Counted from the stretch's first letter, positions 1 through 12,465 are shown. The stretch: 64,000 bases of DNA from Hevea brasiliensis (GCF_030052815.1 NC_079509.1:41286750-41350749), one strand, 5' to 3'. The notes: generated by a model not told the origin, from the sequence alone. Program-made: numbers and translations.

Positions 1-2777
1 TTTTTCATTCATAAACATAATTTCCACTATTTACATTGATAACAAAATACATTACATGAGTCTTAATTTCATATAAGAAAATAAAAGTTAATTACAAAAT
101 ACCCAAAATAAAACCTAGTGTCCTACCAATGCACTGATGATGGTGAGGTGACACGGACACTCTGCAGAGCTGCAGAAGGTCTCACCCAGTCTGTGGTCTA
201 CTGGGCTCTCGGTCAGTCTCTTCAGAACCTACGCGTGGCAAAAGCAATGCTCTAAGCAATAATGCTTAGTAGTGCCAATAATAAAATAAAAAGAAATAAC
301 AGAAAATAAATATGCAGTGCATATTCTGATGTCTTATGCAAATAATTTTTCGATCATTATTGGTAATCTTATTTATTTTGTAATTGTTATATTCATAATT
401 TCATTAAATTTATCCACTTTCATTTTTGGTTGCCCAAGTAACCTATACTAGATGACTAGACTAGATAAACGGGTAAACTGGCACTGGGTATCAAGTACCA
501 CGGGCCGTCACACCATCGGTAACATATGTATCTCTCGGTGTGCAACAGAACAGCTAATAAGCTGTAATAACATTAGGCACAAGGGCAAGTATCAGCACAA
601 TGTCAGAATGGCTAAAATCCATAAAATCACAGAATGGCATAATGCCATGTGCAGTACTGCTAAATGAACCCTATTGGCATGCCAACCTATCCAGACCAAT
701 CTTGCTATGTGTACTAGGGCATGTTACACTTTTAAACTTTACAATTATTGAAATTAAGTTTAGGTGTTACTATTCATTTCACTAGTCAACTAAAATGTTG
801 ACTTTTGCATAGACAATAGGTACATTGGTTCTAATACGCCCAACACACCACATTTTTCATTCTAAAGTTCTTAGTATTGGTTGCCAATACCATTTCTAAT
901 CTTAGTGTTATTCAAAATTTTCAGATTTCAAGCCTTGTGTTTACTGTTCCATTGGTCATTTTTACAATATGGATTTGGCAAAGTTGTCTACATGAAAGTT
1001 GTTCCTTATTGTGTCTAGTTACATTTCATTTTTTGAATCACTCCATTTGGAGTTTTGTAGCTCAAGTTATGGCCTAAAAACCATAACTGGCCGGATTGCA
1101 AACTTTCCAGATTTTCTGGACTGACCAAATCTATAGGGTTTTGTGCAGTGACTGTAGATCACTTTTTGAACATGTTATGGTCAAATTTTGGGTTAGGTTT
1201 CTTCATGAAAGTTGTAGGTCTATATCTCATCTTTCTGTTGGTAAAATTTCAGGTCAATTAAACCTTTCTACACTGAGTTATGACCAAATGAATAAACATT
1301 GTTTATCTAATTATTTTGCCCAGGCAAAATGCAAGTCACTCAGATTAGGGTAATTTTTAGGTCAACTTGTTTTCGTTTTTTAAGCAGGGTTTCTATACCA
1401 AAGTTGTGCCATTATGTGTCTAATTTTATGTGCAATTGGCCTTGCACTAATTGAACGTCTACAACTCCATTTATAACTGCCCAAACCTGCTGGACTCATG
1501 CTCAGTCCTGCAGGTCAGCCAAGGCAGCTCACCCATACACAAATGCCAAGCCTCAACTCACTTCATTTCCTCAACATACACATTCAAATGGTCACTAATT
1601 GATCATTGCAAGATTAATGAACCATCACATGAGCAAACCTTAATGTTGTTAAGTGTCCATATTTTTCCATGTTCATACATGCCGAATCTTTGCATTTCAC
1701 CTACACAACTAAGTTCAATCATTCGTTTAGCACCAAGGGCTGCTCATCAACACTTTGCTATCAAGCAAAATCACCAACCCTAACTAACCCTAGCTGCCTA
1801 AACTTGTAGGGTGCACACACACACACACTTGTTTGTTTCATTTTCTTACATTTCCTACACATATCATGCCATTAAACATGAATTAAACTAAAAATAGCAA
1901 GAGTTTGGTCACTTACCACAAGTGAGCAGAATTTTCTCCCTTCCCAAACTTCAGTTTCTTGGCTTTTCTTGGCAGCTAATCACCTTGCCAAGTTGTATAG
2001 ACTAATTTTGTTGAAGTGGACTTAGGGTTTCAAGTGAGATTTGGTGAGTTGGAAAGCTTGTATAAGCTTTAATGGTGGTTTTAGGGTTGGGAGAGGAAAT
2101 GGCTGGAAATGGGGAAGGAGAAGACTGATTTTTCTTTCTTTTTTTTTTGCCCATTAAGAGATTTTAAATAACCTAGTGCCATGTGTCAAAGTTTGATTGG
2201 GTGGGTGAATGTTTAATGACATCATAATGATGTTATAATTTCAATTTCTTTCATTTTCTTTCCTTTTCTTGTTTACTTAATTTCAATTTAATTTTTAGCA
2301 ATATTTATTCACATTTTATGTCATAATAATTATTTACTTAACTAGACAAGTCGGCTAAAAATCACCTCTGAAGGCGAAATGACTAAAATGCCCTCCGTTT
2401 GGCTTAACAGACCAAAATTCTCTGTACTGATTGAAAATTTTTTCTAAGCATTTTCTTGGCATTCTAATGTCATAGGAACCTCAATGACCCTTCTCTGGAG
2501 TCCCAAAAATTATTTTATGAATTTTTCCCCGGGTCTAAGGCTCCTAGTTGCAAGGACAGCAACTTTCCACTAGGTTACCCATCGCTAGGGCACCGGCTCA
2601 TTTAACTTTGTTATATTTTATTTCTAAAATTTTTTCCTAAATTATCTTATTAATATTTGAGTTAATCATGGTTCCTCACTTTAGTTTAAATATTTTTTCA
2701 GACGTTCTAGTTGTCCGGACCAACACTGGTCACTGGAACAGTGGAATGTACGGAGTTGCTATAGGGAGAGTGTTACA
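1..2777 (-). repeat. Long LTR (class 2, Tekay-like), cut by the window edge
   Basis: The LTR reads on the minus strand: it starts TGTAACACTC at 2777 and runs off the left edge. It aligns by eye along its whole length with the complete solo LTR at 48764-51860, so roughly 0.4 kb of its 3' part should lie outside the window. It carries the usual class 2 landmarks: the CpG-rich box next to the 5' end (about 2700-2755), the CTCCATTTGGAG palindrome (1041-1052), small ATGGC hairpins (607-649) and the CTAAGCA/TGCTTAG hairpin (252-269). No coding sequence of its own is attached on the right, where copia sequence starts at once, so it is either a solo LTR or one end of an element lying further left. 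A short (AC)n run lies near 1813-1828. The ORFs in it have no recognisable domain. Confidence 0.85.
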
Positions 2778-2794
2778 CAATCTCCCACTTGGCC
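2778..2794 (-). other. Copia polypurine tract and first two bases of its 3' LTR
   Basis: On the minus strand the sequence directly after the polyprotein stop is purine-rich and ends AAGTGGGAGATTG. Copia elements prime plus-strand DNA synthesis from such a tract next to the 3' LTR. The copia 5' LTR at 24402-26561 begins TGTTAGTTATG, so the final TG here would be the first two bases of the 3' LTR, after which the gypsy LTR of 1-2777 begins. The rest of the copia 3' LTR is expected left of the window. Confidence 0.7.
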
Positions 2795-3489
2795 TAGAGC
2801 CATTCACTATAGTATCTAAGACCCATCTTCTCAAGATGTTTGTCTAACTGTTGCTGTGTCATGGCCTTGGTCAGTGGATCAGCCGGGTTATCAGCTGAAG
2901 CTACTTTCTGCATGGCAATATCGACTCTTCCAATTATCTCTCTGATAATATGAAATCGCCGCTCTATGTGTTTGGATCACTAGTGAGACCTAGGCTCCTT
3001 TGCCTGAGCAATGGCTCCAATGTTGTCACAGTAGAGAGGAACTGCTGACTCAATGGAAGGAACCACTTCCAATTCTGAAACGAACTTCTTGATCCAAATA
3101 GCCTCTTTTACAGCATTGCATGCAGCAACATACTCGGCTTCAGTGGTGGAGTCTGCTGTAGTTATTTATTTGAAACTCTTCCAGCAGATAGCTCCTCCAT
3201 TGCACAAAAACACAAACCCTAAAACAGACTTTCTGTCATCAATATCTGATTAGAAATTAGAATCTGTAAATCCTTCTAGTTGATGTTTACCTCCTCCATA
3301 TATCAAGAATAAATCCTTAGTCCTTCTCAAGTACTTAAGGATATTCTTGACAGCTATCCAGTGTTCTAAACTTGGATTGGATTGAAACCTGCTAGTTACA
3401 CTAACAGCGTAGGCAATATCAGACCTTGTACATAGCATGGCATACATTACGCTTCCTATAGCCGAAGCATAAGGAACCTTGGCCATCTT
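2794..3489 (-). pseudogene. Copia polyprotein, RNase H region (decayed)
   Basis: This is the C-terminal part of a Ty1/copia polyprotein. RNase H removes the RNA strand during reverse transcription. Translated on the minus strand it shows the linker with YASAIGSVMYAMLCTRSDIAYAV and then the RNase H core with TTEAEYVA (the catalytic glutamate), YCDNIGAI, SKHIERRFHIIR and NPADPLTK, ending LEKMGLRYYSEWL and a stop at 2794-2796. Stops interrupt it near 3252, 3170 and 2970. It follows the RT region and precedes the polypurine tract directly, the normal copia order. Family identity is clear; the clade within copia is not certain. Confidence 0.88.
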
Positions 3490-4644
3490 TTCCCTTTCTT
3501 TAGGAGTCTTGGGAGACTATTCCTTAGAAAGGTGAATCCCATGCCTAATTAGTAATAATCCCGTCTTGGAATCAAGCATGTTGAACCTCTTTAACACCTT
3601 TTCCAAGTAAAGCCTTTGGGATAAACCTATTATTCTTTTTTATCTATCTCTATAGATTCGAATTCCCAGAATATAGGTAGCTTCCCCAAGGTCTTTCATA
3701 GAGAAATTACTTGACAACCATGTTTTTACAGATGTTAGCATACCAATATCATTGCCTATCAGTAATATATCATTCACATATAACACCAGAAAGGTAGTCA
3801 TACTCCCACTAGTCTTCTTATACACACACGGTTCATCAATGTTTTGAATAAAACCGAAAGTTCTAACGACTTCATCAAAACGTTTATTCCAGCTTCTAAA
3901 AGCTTGCTTAAGACCATAAATGGATCTCTTAAGCTTGTACACCTTGGAACCTTCTTTGGATTCAAAACCCTTGGGTTGTTCCATGTATATGTTTTCCTCA
4001 ATAACACCACTGAGAAAAGCAGTTTTGACATCCATTTGCTAAACCTCATAATCATAGTGTACTGCAATGGCTAGAAGAATTCTTATGGATTTAAGCATGG
4101 CTACGGGAGAAAATGTTTCTTCATAATCAATTCCTTCCCTTTAGCGAAACCCTTTCGCTATAAGCCTAGGTTTGAAGGTCTCTATGTTTCCATGAGGACC
4201 AATCTTCCTCTTGAAAACCCATTTACATCCTATGGGTATAACACCCTCAAGTGGGTCCATAAGATCCCAGACTTGGTTCTTTTGCATGGAATCCATTTCA
4301 GATTTCATTGCTTCTTGCCATTTTGAAGAATCTATATTTGATATGGCTTCTTCATAACTAGAAGGATCATCTCCATGATTAACTTCTCCATGAATAAATA
4401 ACTCTTGTTCATTCTCATGAAGAAATCCATATCTCTTTAGTGGATGAGATATTCTACTAGATTTACGAAGAATCGGTATTATGGATGTATTATCTATAGG
4501 CATAGGCTCTCCCACTGGATCAATATCCATGGGTGTAGGTTGTTGGTTATTTGTGGAATTCTCTAATTCCAATTCTATCTTCCTTCCTTTGCCACCTTCT
4601 TGAAGAAACTCTTTCTCCAAGAAAATTGCATCTCTACTTATCAT
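3490..4644 (-). pseudogene. Copia polyprotein, reverse transcriptase region (decayed)
   Basis: The RT copies element RNA into DNA in the cytoplasmic particle. The first open stretch (4644-4141) contains the integrase-RT linker and the RT start WQEAMKSEMDSM, then QVWDL and GCKWVFKRKIGPHG. The next (4035-3640) has MDVKTAFLSGVIEENIYMEQPKGF and YKLKRSIYGLKQA, all copia RT hallmarks. The catalytic motif reads YVND at about 3770-3781, where active copia elements have YVDD, so a metal-binding aspartate is changed to asparagine. Stops or frameshifts separate the pieces at about 4140 and 3639. The copy is therefore catalytically dead by residue change as well as by frame breaks. Confidence 0.9.
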
Positions 4645-5450
4645 AACGCTTTGTGATTGTGGAAGATAAAAATAATATCCAAAACTATCTTTTTGATATC
4701 CAACAAATCTACCTTTTTTGGACCTTGTTTCTAATTTATCAATTTTTAGATTCTTAATAAAAGCTAGATAACCCCATACCTTAACGTGTTTAAAGGATGG
4801 TTGTCTTCCATGCCATATCTCATATGGTGTGGAAGAAACTGATTTAGTTGGAATCCTATTAAGAATGTGCAGTGCAGTTTCTAATGCAAAGATCAGTGAA
4901 GCTCATCATGTTGCGTACCATGTCCAACAAAGTACGGTTTCTTCTTTCCAACACATCATTCAATTGTGGTATACTAGGAGGGGTCAATTGTGAAATTATG
5001 CCCTGTTCTCGAAGGAACTCATCAAACTATGTACTCAAGTATTCACCACATCGATCAGATCGAAGGGTTTTAATACTTTTTCCTGTTTAATTTTCTAATT
5101 CAACCTTGAATTCTTTGAACTTTTCAAAGGATTCAGACTTGTATTTCATTAAATACAAATACCCGAATCGAGATTTATAATCAGTGAAGGTAATGAAGTA
5201 GTAATATCCACCTCTAGCCATTTCTCTAAATGGCCCACACGCATCACTATGTATGAGTTTCAAAATATCTTTAGCTCTTTGCCCTTGTCCCACAAAGGGA
5301 GATCTGGTCATTTAGCTTTGAAGGTAGGACTCACAAGTTGGTGATGGTTCATTTCCCAAAGTGGACAAAATCCCCATCCTTTCTAACTTACTGATCCTAT
5401 CTTCTGCTACATGACCTAATCTTAAGTGCCAAAGTTGTTTTAGATTAAGG
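4645..5450 (-). pseudogene. Copia polyprotein, integrase region (decayed)
   Basis: Integrase joins the DNA copy to the chromosome. On the minus strand the pre-integrase zinc region reads WHLRLGHVAEDRISKLERMG (about 5430-5370). The catalytic core follows, with HSDACGPF (first Asp) and FTDYKSRFGYLYLMKYKSE in the open stretch 5311-5087, then LRSDRCGEYLS (second Asp) and NDVLERRNRTLLDMVR (Glu) down to about 4890. A stop lies where the family has the conserved KMT motif (about 5312). Further stops lie between 5087 and 4645, and residues continue in a second frame to the linker. The order between protease and RT is that of Ty1/copia, not gypsy. Confidence 0.88.
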
Positions 5451-5935
5451 TTGATATTTTCTATTGCATTAATTTCATATTCGCTGCTTGGAGCTGTTTT
5501 GCATTCATTATTAACATAATAAAGTCCATTTTGCAAGTAACCCAAACACACAACTTTATTATAATAATAAACTATACATACATCATTTATGAATCTAAAT
5601 TCATAACCGTCTCTAGTCAAACTAGATACAGAAACGATGTTCTTATACATGTTGAGTACATACAAAACATCCTTTAAATACAAAACATTATCATTAAAAT
5701 GACTATGTACAATAAGAGAAGTAGATCTGATGGCTTTGGCATCAACACCTGATCCATCACCAATCTTCAACCTTACTTTTCCATGATCCAAGCTCCTAAG
5801 ATTTACTAGTTCCTGCACATCAGAAATTATATGTGAATTAGAACCAGTATCAATGACCCAAGCAAAATTAGTATGATAAGCAATACCAGAATCTAAGAAA
5901 CAAGAAACAGTTATACCTTCAGAAGGTTTTGCCTT
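5451..5935 (-). pseudogene. Copia polyprotein, protease region
   Basis: This stretch is an aspartic protease that cuts the polyprotein, lying within one uninterrupted open frame of 328 codons (6298-5312) together with the gag zinc knuckle. The active-site motif is WVIDTGSNSHI at residues 147-157 of that frame, followed by conserved IGDGS and LKDVLYVLNMYKNIVSVSSL. This part has no stop codon and is the best preserved part of the element. The frame continues into the pre-integrase region. Protease assignment rests on the D-T-G motif, its neighbours and its position. Confidence 0.85.
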
Positions 5936-6805
5936 CTTGCTCTTTACCAACTTGAGGTATTTTGGGCAATTTCTCTTCCAATGCCCATCCTTTTGACAAT
6001 GGAAACACTTTCCTTTATCAGCAGGAGCTGCTTCTGCCTTCTTCTTCATAGTTTGGCTCTTTTTGCCCACTCTACCAGAAGGGCCAGGGGCAGAAGACGG
6101 CTTCTTATTGTTGCTTTTCTTCTTCTTCTTCTTCTTGGTCTTACTAGAAGAGGAAGAAGCAACAAGTGCCACTTCCTTTCCCTTCCTACCAAGCATATTG
6201 CCTTGAGCAATTACAAGAATGTTAAGAAAACTAGCCAAAGTGCATTCTTGTTTAGTCATATGGAAGTTTGTGATAAAGCTTCCAAAAGACTCTGGCAAGG
6301 ATTAAAGGATCAAATCCGTTTGAAGAGAAAAGTCCATATAGAAATCCAATGCCTCCAGCTACTCTATAAGCTAGATCATGGTATGGACATGTTCTCTCAC
6401 ATCCTGGCCTTCATGCATTTTCATTCTGAACAGTTATTTAGATATCTCATATCTAGCCAATCTACTGTTTTCACCAAATAACTCTTGAAGGTGACTCAAT
6501 ATTTCAGAAGATGTTTGCATTTTCTCATGCTGCTTCTGTAACTGATTAGTCATTGAAGCAAGCATATAGCACTTGGCTTACATGTCATCTTCATGCCACT
6601 TTCTTAAAGTGCCATGTTCTTCTTCTGTGGCCTCAGGTGGTAGTACACTAGGAATCTTAGAATCAAGAATGTATCCTATACCGTTAAGATTGAGAACAAT
6701 TCTCAAATTCCTTAGCCAATCAGAAAAGTTAGGTCCGGTGAGCCTATTGTCATCTAGTATGCATGATAATGGATTGGACCTTTGTGCCATAATTATTAGA
6801 TTCAA
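5936..6805 (-). pseudogene. Copia gag with CCHC zinc knuckle (decayed)
   Basis: Gag builds the virus-like particle and binds element RNA. The start codon is ATG at 6805 (MAQRSNPLSCILDDNRLTG), a typical opening of this copia gag family. The UBN2-type gag body continues with QLQKQHEKMQ, LQELFGENSRLARYE and SLPESFGSFI across several stops and frame changes between 6577 and 6299. The zinc knuckle CFHCQKDGHWKRNC (C-x2-C-x4-H-x4-C) lies at about 6007-5966, preceded by a lysine run from (CTT)n at about 6119-6137. The start was chosen because the homologous region begins there and the leader follows on the other side. Confidence 0.87.
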
Positions 6806-7944
6806 TTACTGTAGAAAAAGCAAGATTCAAATTAGTCATCTTGTATCATATAAATTAACTACCAATATGATTATGGTCTTTTAATCAAATTGGTCCTCTC
6901 ACTAACTTAGCGAATCCTACACTTCTATAGTAGGAAACAAAAATCTTAGTTGGATGGATTTCTAGTGGGTAATTGAATTCTTATATATTGTTAACCATCC
7001 TCAAATCACATTTTCTTGGATACTTTTAACAATATATAAATGAACAACACTTACTCATCACATCTTATGTGAAATTCAATCAATAAATTTTGGCTCCTAA
7101 TGCTCAAAACCTCAGGTACATCCATTCTTGGCCTTTCTTGCATTAGTTAAGTTGAGCCCACTAGGCTAGTGAGTATGAAAGTTTGAACCTTGATGACCTC
7201 AGTTATATCCATTCTTGATCACCAAAGTACCCACATGCTCACAACATCACATGCTTTAACAATTAAATTTAGAAAATCTCTTAGACTATGAAAACTATCC
7301 TTATGTAACCATAGCCGACAGTCTAAGTATCTAAAATTTCCAAATTTAATTGCCCTAGTAGAGAGCCATGATATAATTACCATAATTATATCATTACCAA
7401 CTTAATCATTTATTGGAAGATTTTGTGGTCAGCTTAATTACTATTAAGGTCTCACTTTGCACATTATCCATTTGGCAAGCATATATCTCATACAAGTATC
7501 CATTCATATACATCTCATGCATACATGGATAATAAATAAAATGGTATGATCGTGGACTTTCTAAGGGATTCAATTTTGAGCCACCAAGAATTGAATTAAG
7601 GCATTTCCTAGGTGCATTTCATCTATTCTATTACAAGAGATGCTAACAAAGTACCTAAATCAACTCTTGATCTTAATGTGCTCCCACTGGTCCCACTAAT
7701 GCTCTTGATCTCTTCATGCTTCTTGCAATTCAATTACAAAGTAACCCTTGGCATACCAAGGTGAATTTACAAGAATATGGACCTTATAGTCCTTAAACAA
7801 ATGAAATTACATCCTATGTAATATAACACTTATATTACATGCCTCTATAAATAAAATTAACTATTACATCCCAAAGAAAATAAAAGAATTAACAATCACA
7901 TTGGTCTTTCATTGTCCATGATCATCCATCATGCATATTAACAT
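6806..7944 (-). other. Copia leader, gag-proximal part
   Basis: This AT-rich non-coding stretch lies between the copia gag start and the insertion point of Tekay element A at 7950. Its other half continues at 23794-24386, after which the copia PBS and 5' LTR follow, giving a rejoined leader of about 1.7 kb. I see no open frame with a recognisable domain and no PBS here. Confidence 0.7.
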
Positions 7945-7949
7945 TTAAC
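7945..7949. repeat. Target-site duplication TTAAC, left copy (element A)
   Basis: TTAAC immediately precedes the TGTCACACC end of element A and is repeated exactly at 23789-23793 after its far end. A 5-bp duplication is the usual mark of LTR-retrotransposon integration. Confidence 0.9.
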
Positions 7950-10900
7950 TGTCACACCTTATCCCTCCGTAAGGCATAACATGATCCCAAAGTATACTTA
8001 AAGAATTATCGAATTTCGCCTACCGATAACCCATTAAATATACTACAAGGAATTTTAAAACAATTTTGTCTTCTTTTGAAAGTGGTGAGCACTTTTAACA
8101 GGTATTAAAAACTTTTAATTTCATTTTAAAAACTAGGTAAAAATTTTGGTTTTTTTTTATTTTTCCGCAAATTTTATAAAAATTTTGGCAGCGTACTGTC
8201 TATAATTGAGAAAAACCAAAATTTTAAAACCTGTAAAAAGCACTTCCAATAAATCACTTCACAAATCCCAACCTCCAAATAATCTCAAACCAACATCACC
8301 AACCACAATTCAACTCAAAATTCTCAGATCAAACCATTTTAAAATAATTCCATCAACATTACATTTAATAAAGCTAATTTACATTCACAAGTTTAATTTG
8401 TAGATATAAAATCCAAAAATAATACTATTACAATTTACCATACAACTGTTCAATTTTACATTAATACATATGACACTACGATATTTACATCAAAATAACT
8501 ACAAGAGTATAAATAAATACCCGTATAAAAAGGTCAATGTAGTCCTCTCAATAGCAACTCACTCTGTTGCTTTCTCCTTGCCCTTAACTGCGACAGCAAA
8601 ATAACCTATCGCTGAGTAAAATTTACTCAGTGGTGCACAATAAAAAAAATTTTAAATACTGTAAATAAAGAATTTATTGACAAATCATAATTCAATCATT
8701 TCACAATCTCATTTCACAATTTTCAAATCACATTGATAATAAAATTTTGTCAAATAATTTCATAAACACAGTATAGCCAATCCATGCACAACTTAAGTTA
8801 TGACACAAAATTTTTTATCAATGTCGTATTATACACCACGACAAAGCAATCTACAACCTTACTAATCGAAATCAATGAGGGAGATGGCTAGCTAGCTAAT
8901 GAGTACTCATCCGATCTCGACCTCAACTGATAAGCCAGAGAGGAAGGAAAATAATCGATCTTAACCCCATAAATAGAGAAGTAATAATATGGCACTGTCA
9001 TGCTAAGTGTGAATCTGAAATCAATTTAAAATAATTTGTTCAAGTATTGTATGCAAAATCCAATCAATTTCCAAAGTCACATTTTCATTCACAAAGTGGC
9101 AACACAAAAGTTCTTAAACTCATAATTAACAAAGAAATTTCATAATGCATACTAAATCAAATTTTCAATGAGAAAGTACTTAAATAAGGTTTATTGTGCA
9201 CAAACCTGATTTGAGTCACCTCTAGGCCTTGACTCAATATTCCTTATCCTTTTCCAAATCTTTTTCAACTGAACACACAATTTATAATGTTTCAGTATCA
9301 TATCTCATAACTAATCCAATAATTAAGTTCACACCTACTAAATTCTACCCCTAATTTGCTTAAAATAACATTCTCTGAAGTTTGCATTTCGAGGTTACTA
9401 TTCATGGCATTATTCAAGTGAAAATATTGACTTTCTCATGCTTAATAGGTACGTGAATTCCAAATACACCTACATACCACATTTTGAGTGTATAATTTGT
9501 TGGTAATAGTTGCCATTTTAATTTCTAAGTCTCCTAAGAGAAATTGCCATTTTTCAGTTTTTGTTCCCTATTTTTCACTATTCCATTGGTCTGGTTACTG
9601 TAGGAATTTAGCAAAGTGTCCTTCACCAAAGTTGTTTCTTATTGTCTTAGCTTTAATTCCCTTTTTGAATCACTCCATTTGGAGTTCTGTAGCCCAAGAT
9701 ATGCCTATTTTTCTAAGGCTGGCTGAATTAGTTCAAACCCAGAATTTTGGGCACTTTCTTGGTTCTGGCAGTTTTGGTGTGCTGACTGCAGCTCACTTGT
9801 TGTATAGGTTATGGTTAGAATTCCTCATAAAAGTTGTAGTGCTATATCTCAGCTTTCCATCGGTATAAAATTTAGGTCATTTGGACCTTCCTACACCAAG
9901 TTATGGCCATTTGAACAAGTACTGTTTATATGGTCAGTTTTGTACAGTGGCAGTGCATATTACCCGGATTTGACCTAATTGTTTACTATCTTAATGTTAT
10001 TTTATGGGCATAGTTTCTACACAAAAATTGTGGCATTATGTGTCTACTCTCATATCCAATTGGCCTCACACCAATTAGGATGGCAGAATTACAGTTTTGA
10101 TCCCTGAAAGGGACCTAGGTCATACAGCCCAAAGGTGAACCTTACCCAATCCGAATTGCATGGCAATTCTAGTCACTCCAACACATCTCAATTGGTCCCA
10201 ATTGACCATTTCTAACCTCAATTAGGGTCAATTGCATCAATTGACCATTTACTCCAATTTTTTCCCCAATTCTTATTGCATCAAGAACCCTAACTTTACA
10301 AATGTCCAATTTGGTGCAATTAAAGTCTCTAACTATCTTCTACACACTTAATTGCACTTCCATAGCATTTTAATTTCATCAAACTCAAGCAATTCCAACT
10401 CCCCTATAGGCTGGCTAAAGTTTTCATAAGGATAGAGATGCATGATTTATTCCATTTTTTTTTATCAATTCTAAGTTAATTCAAGTATGTAAATCACAAA
10501 GATAAAGAGAATTTTAAGAAATAAACACTAATCTCTTTCTTTGTATTTCAATTCTCTAATTCTCTCCACTTTCTTTCAAAATTTCTTCTTCAATCTTCTT
10601 TTCAAGTTACAAAAAAAAGATTTGATGGAGTAATTTGGGAAATTTAGGGCTAGGGTAGTGTTTATTCAAGCTCCATATGAGCTTTAATGGAGTTTAGAGA
10701 GAGATGAGCGAGGGTGGGAGGGACGGCCAAGCTAGGAATGAAGATGACAAATTTTTTTTTCTTTTAATTTTTAACTCTTTTAAGTTAATAATTATCCCAC
10801 AAATTAAATTATTTAATATTTGATTTTATTGTATCATGCTTATGCAACTTTGATGATGTCAAAATTCTAATTTTCTCTTCTTTTCTTTTTCCTTTATTTC

Positions 10901-11413
10901 TCCTTGTTTCTTTAATTTTATTTTATATTTCAAAATTTTAATTTCTCCAATTTTATTGGACAGTTAGGTCGTAAGTCACCTCTAGGGGTAAATTGACCAA
11001 TTTGTCCCTCGCCGGTCTGATCCAGTTTGCACATAATCTAGTATTTCTTTCGGAACACTGACCTAATTATTTGACCTACTTATCAACTCTTTTCTGTGAT
11101 TTTCTCTTTTCCATTAGTTTCGCAATAGTCCTTAGGACCGCGATGTCATAATTTTCCATTCAAAATTAGGGTTAGAACTGACTTCGTAGTCACTTCCCAG
11201 TGAGGTCACCCATCATTGTGACCCCCGGCTCATTTAACATTTTATGCTTTGTTTTTTTCTTATTTCTACTTTACCTTCTGGTAATTCCTATTTATTCTTG
11301 TTTAAGGCTTTTCTAAGTGACTTAAATAGGGTTTTAATCCTCATAATTGTCCAGACCGATACCAGTCACCAGAACAGTGCATTACACATAGCTATGCATA
11401 CAGGGGTGTTACA
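7950..11413 (-). repeat. 3' LTR of element A (class 1)
   Basis: This 3,464-bp LTR aligns along its length with 20326-23788. On the minus strand it starts TGTAACACCCC at 11413 and ends GGTGTGACA at 7950. It holds the CTGAGTAAA/TTTACTCAG hairpin plus a GCGATAG/CTGTCGC hairpin (8590-8630) and the CTCCATTTGGAG palindrome (9673-9684). An LTR supplies promoter and polyadenylation signals; I could not fix the TATA box. ORFs inside are chance ORFs shared with the other copy. Confidence 0.92.
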
Positions 11414-11438
11414 ATTCTCCCCCCCCCCCCTCCCCTTA
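11414..11438 (-). other. Polypurine tract of element A
   Basis: On the plus strand ATTCT is followed by 12 consecutive C (11419-11430), T, CCCC and TTAA. On the minus strand this is a G-rich purine tract ending GAGAAT directly before the 3' LTR, the place where plus-strand synthesis is primed. The uninterrupted G12 run is longer than usual. Confidence 0.85.
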
Positions 11439-11469
11439 AAATAAATTTCATTTCGAAATTTTATCTGGT

Positions 11470-12465
11470 ATCAGTCTCTGAACAGCTGTGGGTGCTATTT
11501 CCTCATGTCCTCCTCTCATTCTCAAGTAGTTTCCCGGCCTGAATGATGGTTCCACAGCACTTTTACCAGGGGTATCTACTTGTTCCTCAGCTGTTTCACC
11601 TCATATACTAGAATTTCAGTAGGTTCTTCCTCATATGTGAAGTCTGGATTCACCTCATTCTCTTCTACTGATAATACATGAGATGGGTCTGATCTATACC
11701 TCCTTAACATGGACACATGGAAGATATTATGTATCTTCTCTAACTCTGGAAGTAGTGCCAAATGGTATGCTAAAGGATCCACTCTTTCCAGAACCTCATA
11801 TGGTCTAATGAAACGAGGACTCAGTTTCCCCTTTCTGCCAAATCTCATAATTTTCTTCCAATGGGAAACCTTGAGGAATACTTTATCACCCACTGTGTAC
11901 TCAATATCTTGCCTCTTCAGATCGATATAGGACTTCTGACGGTCTGATGTAGCCTTGAGTTGATCTCTAATCAGTCTGATCTTTTCCTCTGTTTGCTGAA
12001 TAATTTCTAGCCTAATCATCTTTCTTTTACCCACATCATCCCAACATAAGGGAGTTCTGCACTTTCTGCCATACAAAGCTTCATATGGAGGCATCCCAAT
12101 GCTTGATTGGTAGCCGTTATTGTAAGCAAACTCAATTAGTGGCAAGTGTATCCCAACTACCTTCAAACTCAATTACACAAGCCCGAAGCATATTCTCCAG
12201 TATCTGAATTACCCTCTACGACTGGCCATCTGTTTGTGGGTGAAATTCTGTACTGAAATTCAATCTAGTTCCTAGGGCTCTCTGAAGACTACCCCAGAAT
12301 CTAGAAGTGAACCTAGGATCTCTGTCTGACACAATCGATACTGGCACTCCATGTAGTCTCACTATCTCATCAATGCACAATTTAGCTAATCTCTCTAAAC
12401 TGTAGTCCATCCGAACTGGCAGAAAATGAGCAGACTTGGTCAATCTGTCCACTATGACCCATACT
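11470..12465 (-). pseudogene. Element A integrase, 3' half, with chromodomain
   Basis: Read on the minus strand, the integrase core restarts at the nested LTR with [15 protein letters not shown], followed by [10 protein letters not shown] (second catalytic Asp) and FHPQTDGQS. The next codon, the catalytic Glu in the family (GQSER), is a TAG stop. The C-terminal domain continues (12172-11576) with GKLSPRFIRPYEVLERV and HNIFHVSMLRRY, then a chromodomain-like end (EEEPTEILVYEVKQLRNK, a stop, then PLVKVLWNHHSGRETTWE) reaching about 11480. Chromodomains can steer integration to particular chromatin. The loss of the Glu codon and other stops make it non-functional. Confidence 0.9.
12461..12465. repeat. 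Target-site duplication of the nested LTR, left copy
   Basis: ATACT here and ATATT at 16505-16509 flank the 4-kb LTR and differ by one base. Removing the LTR and one copy rejoins the integrase frame of element A at the conserved [13 protein letters not shown] motif, which confirms the insertion point. Confidence 0.85.

Noticed and set aside
8206..8403. 65-codon ORF present twice (also 20581-20778)
   Set aside because: The two copies exist because they lie in the two LTRs of element A; the other class 1 LTRs do not keep the frame.
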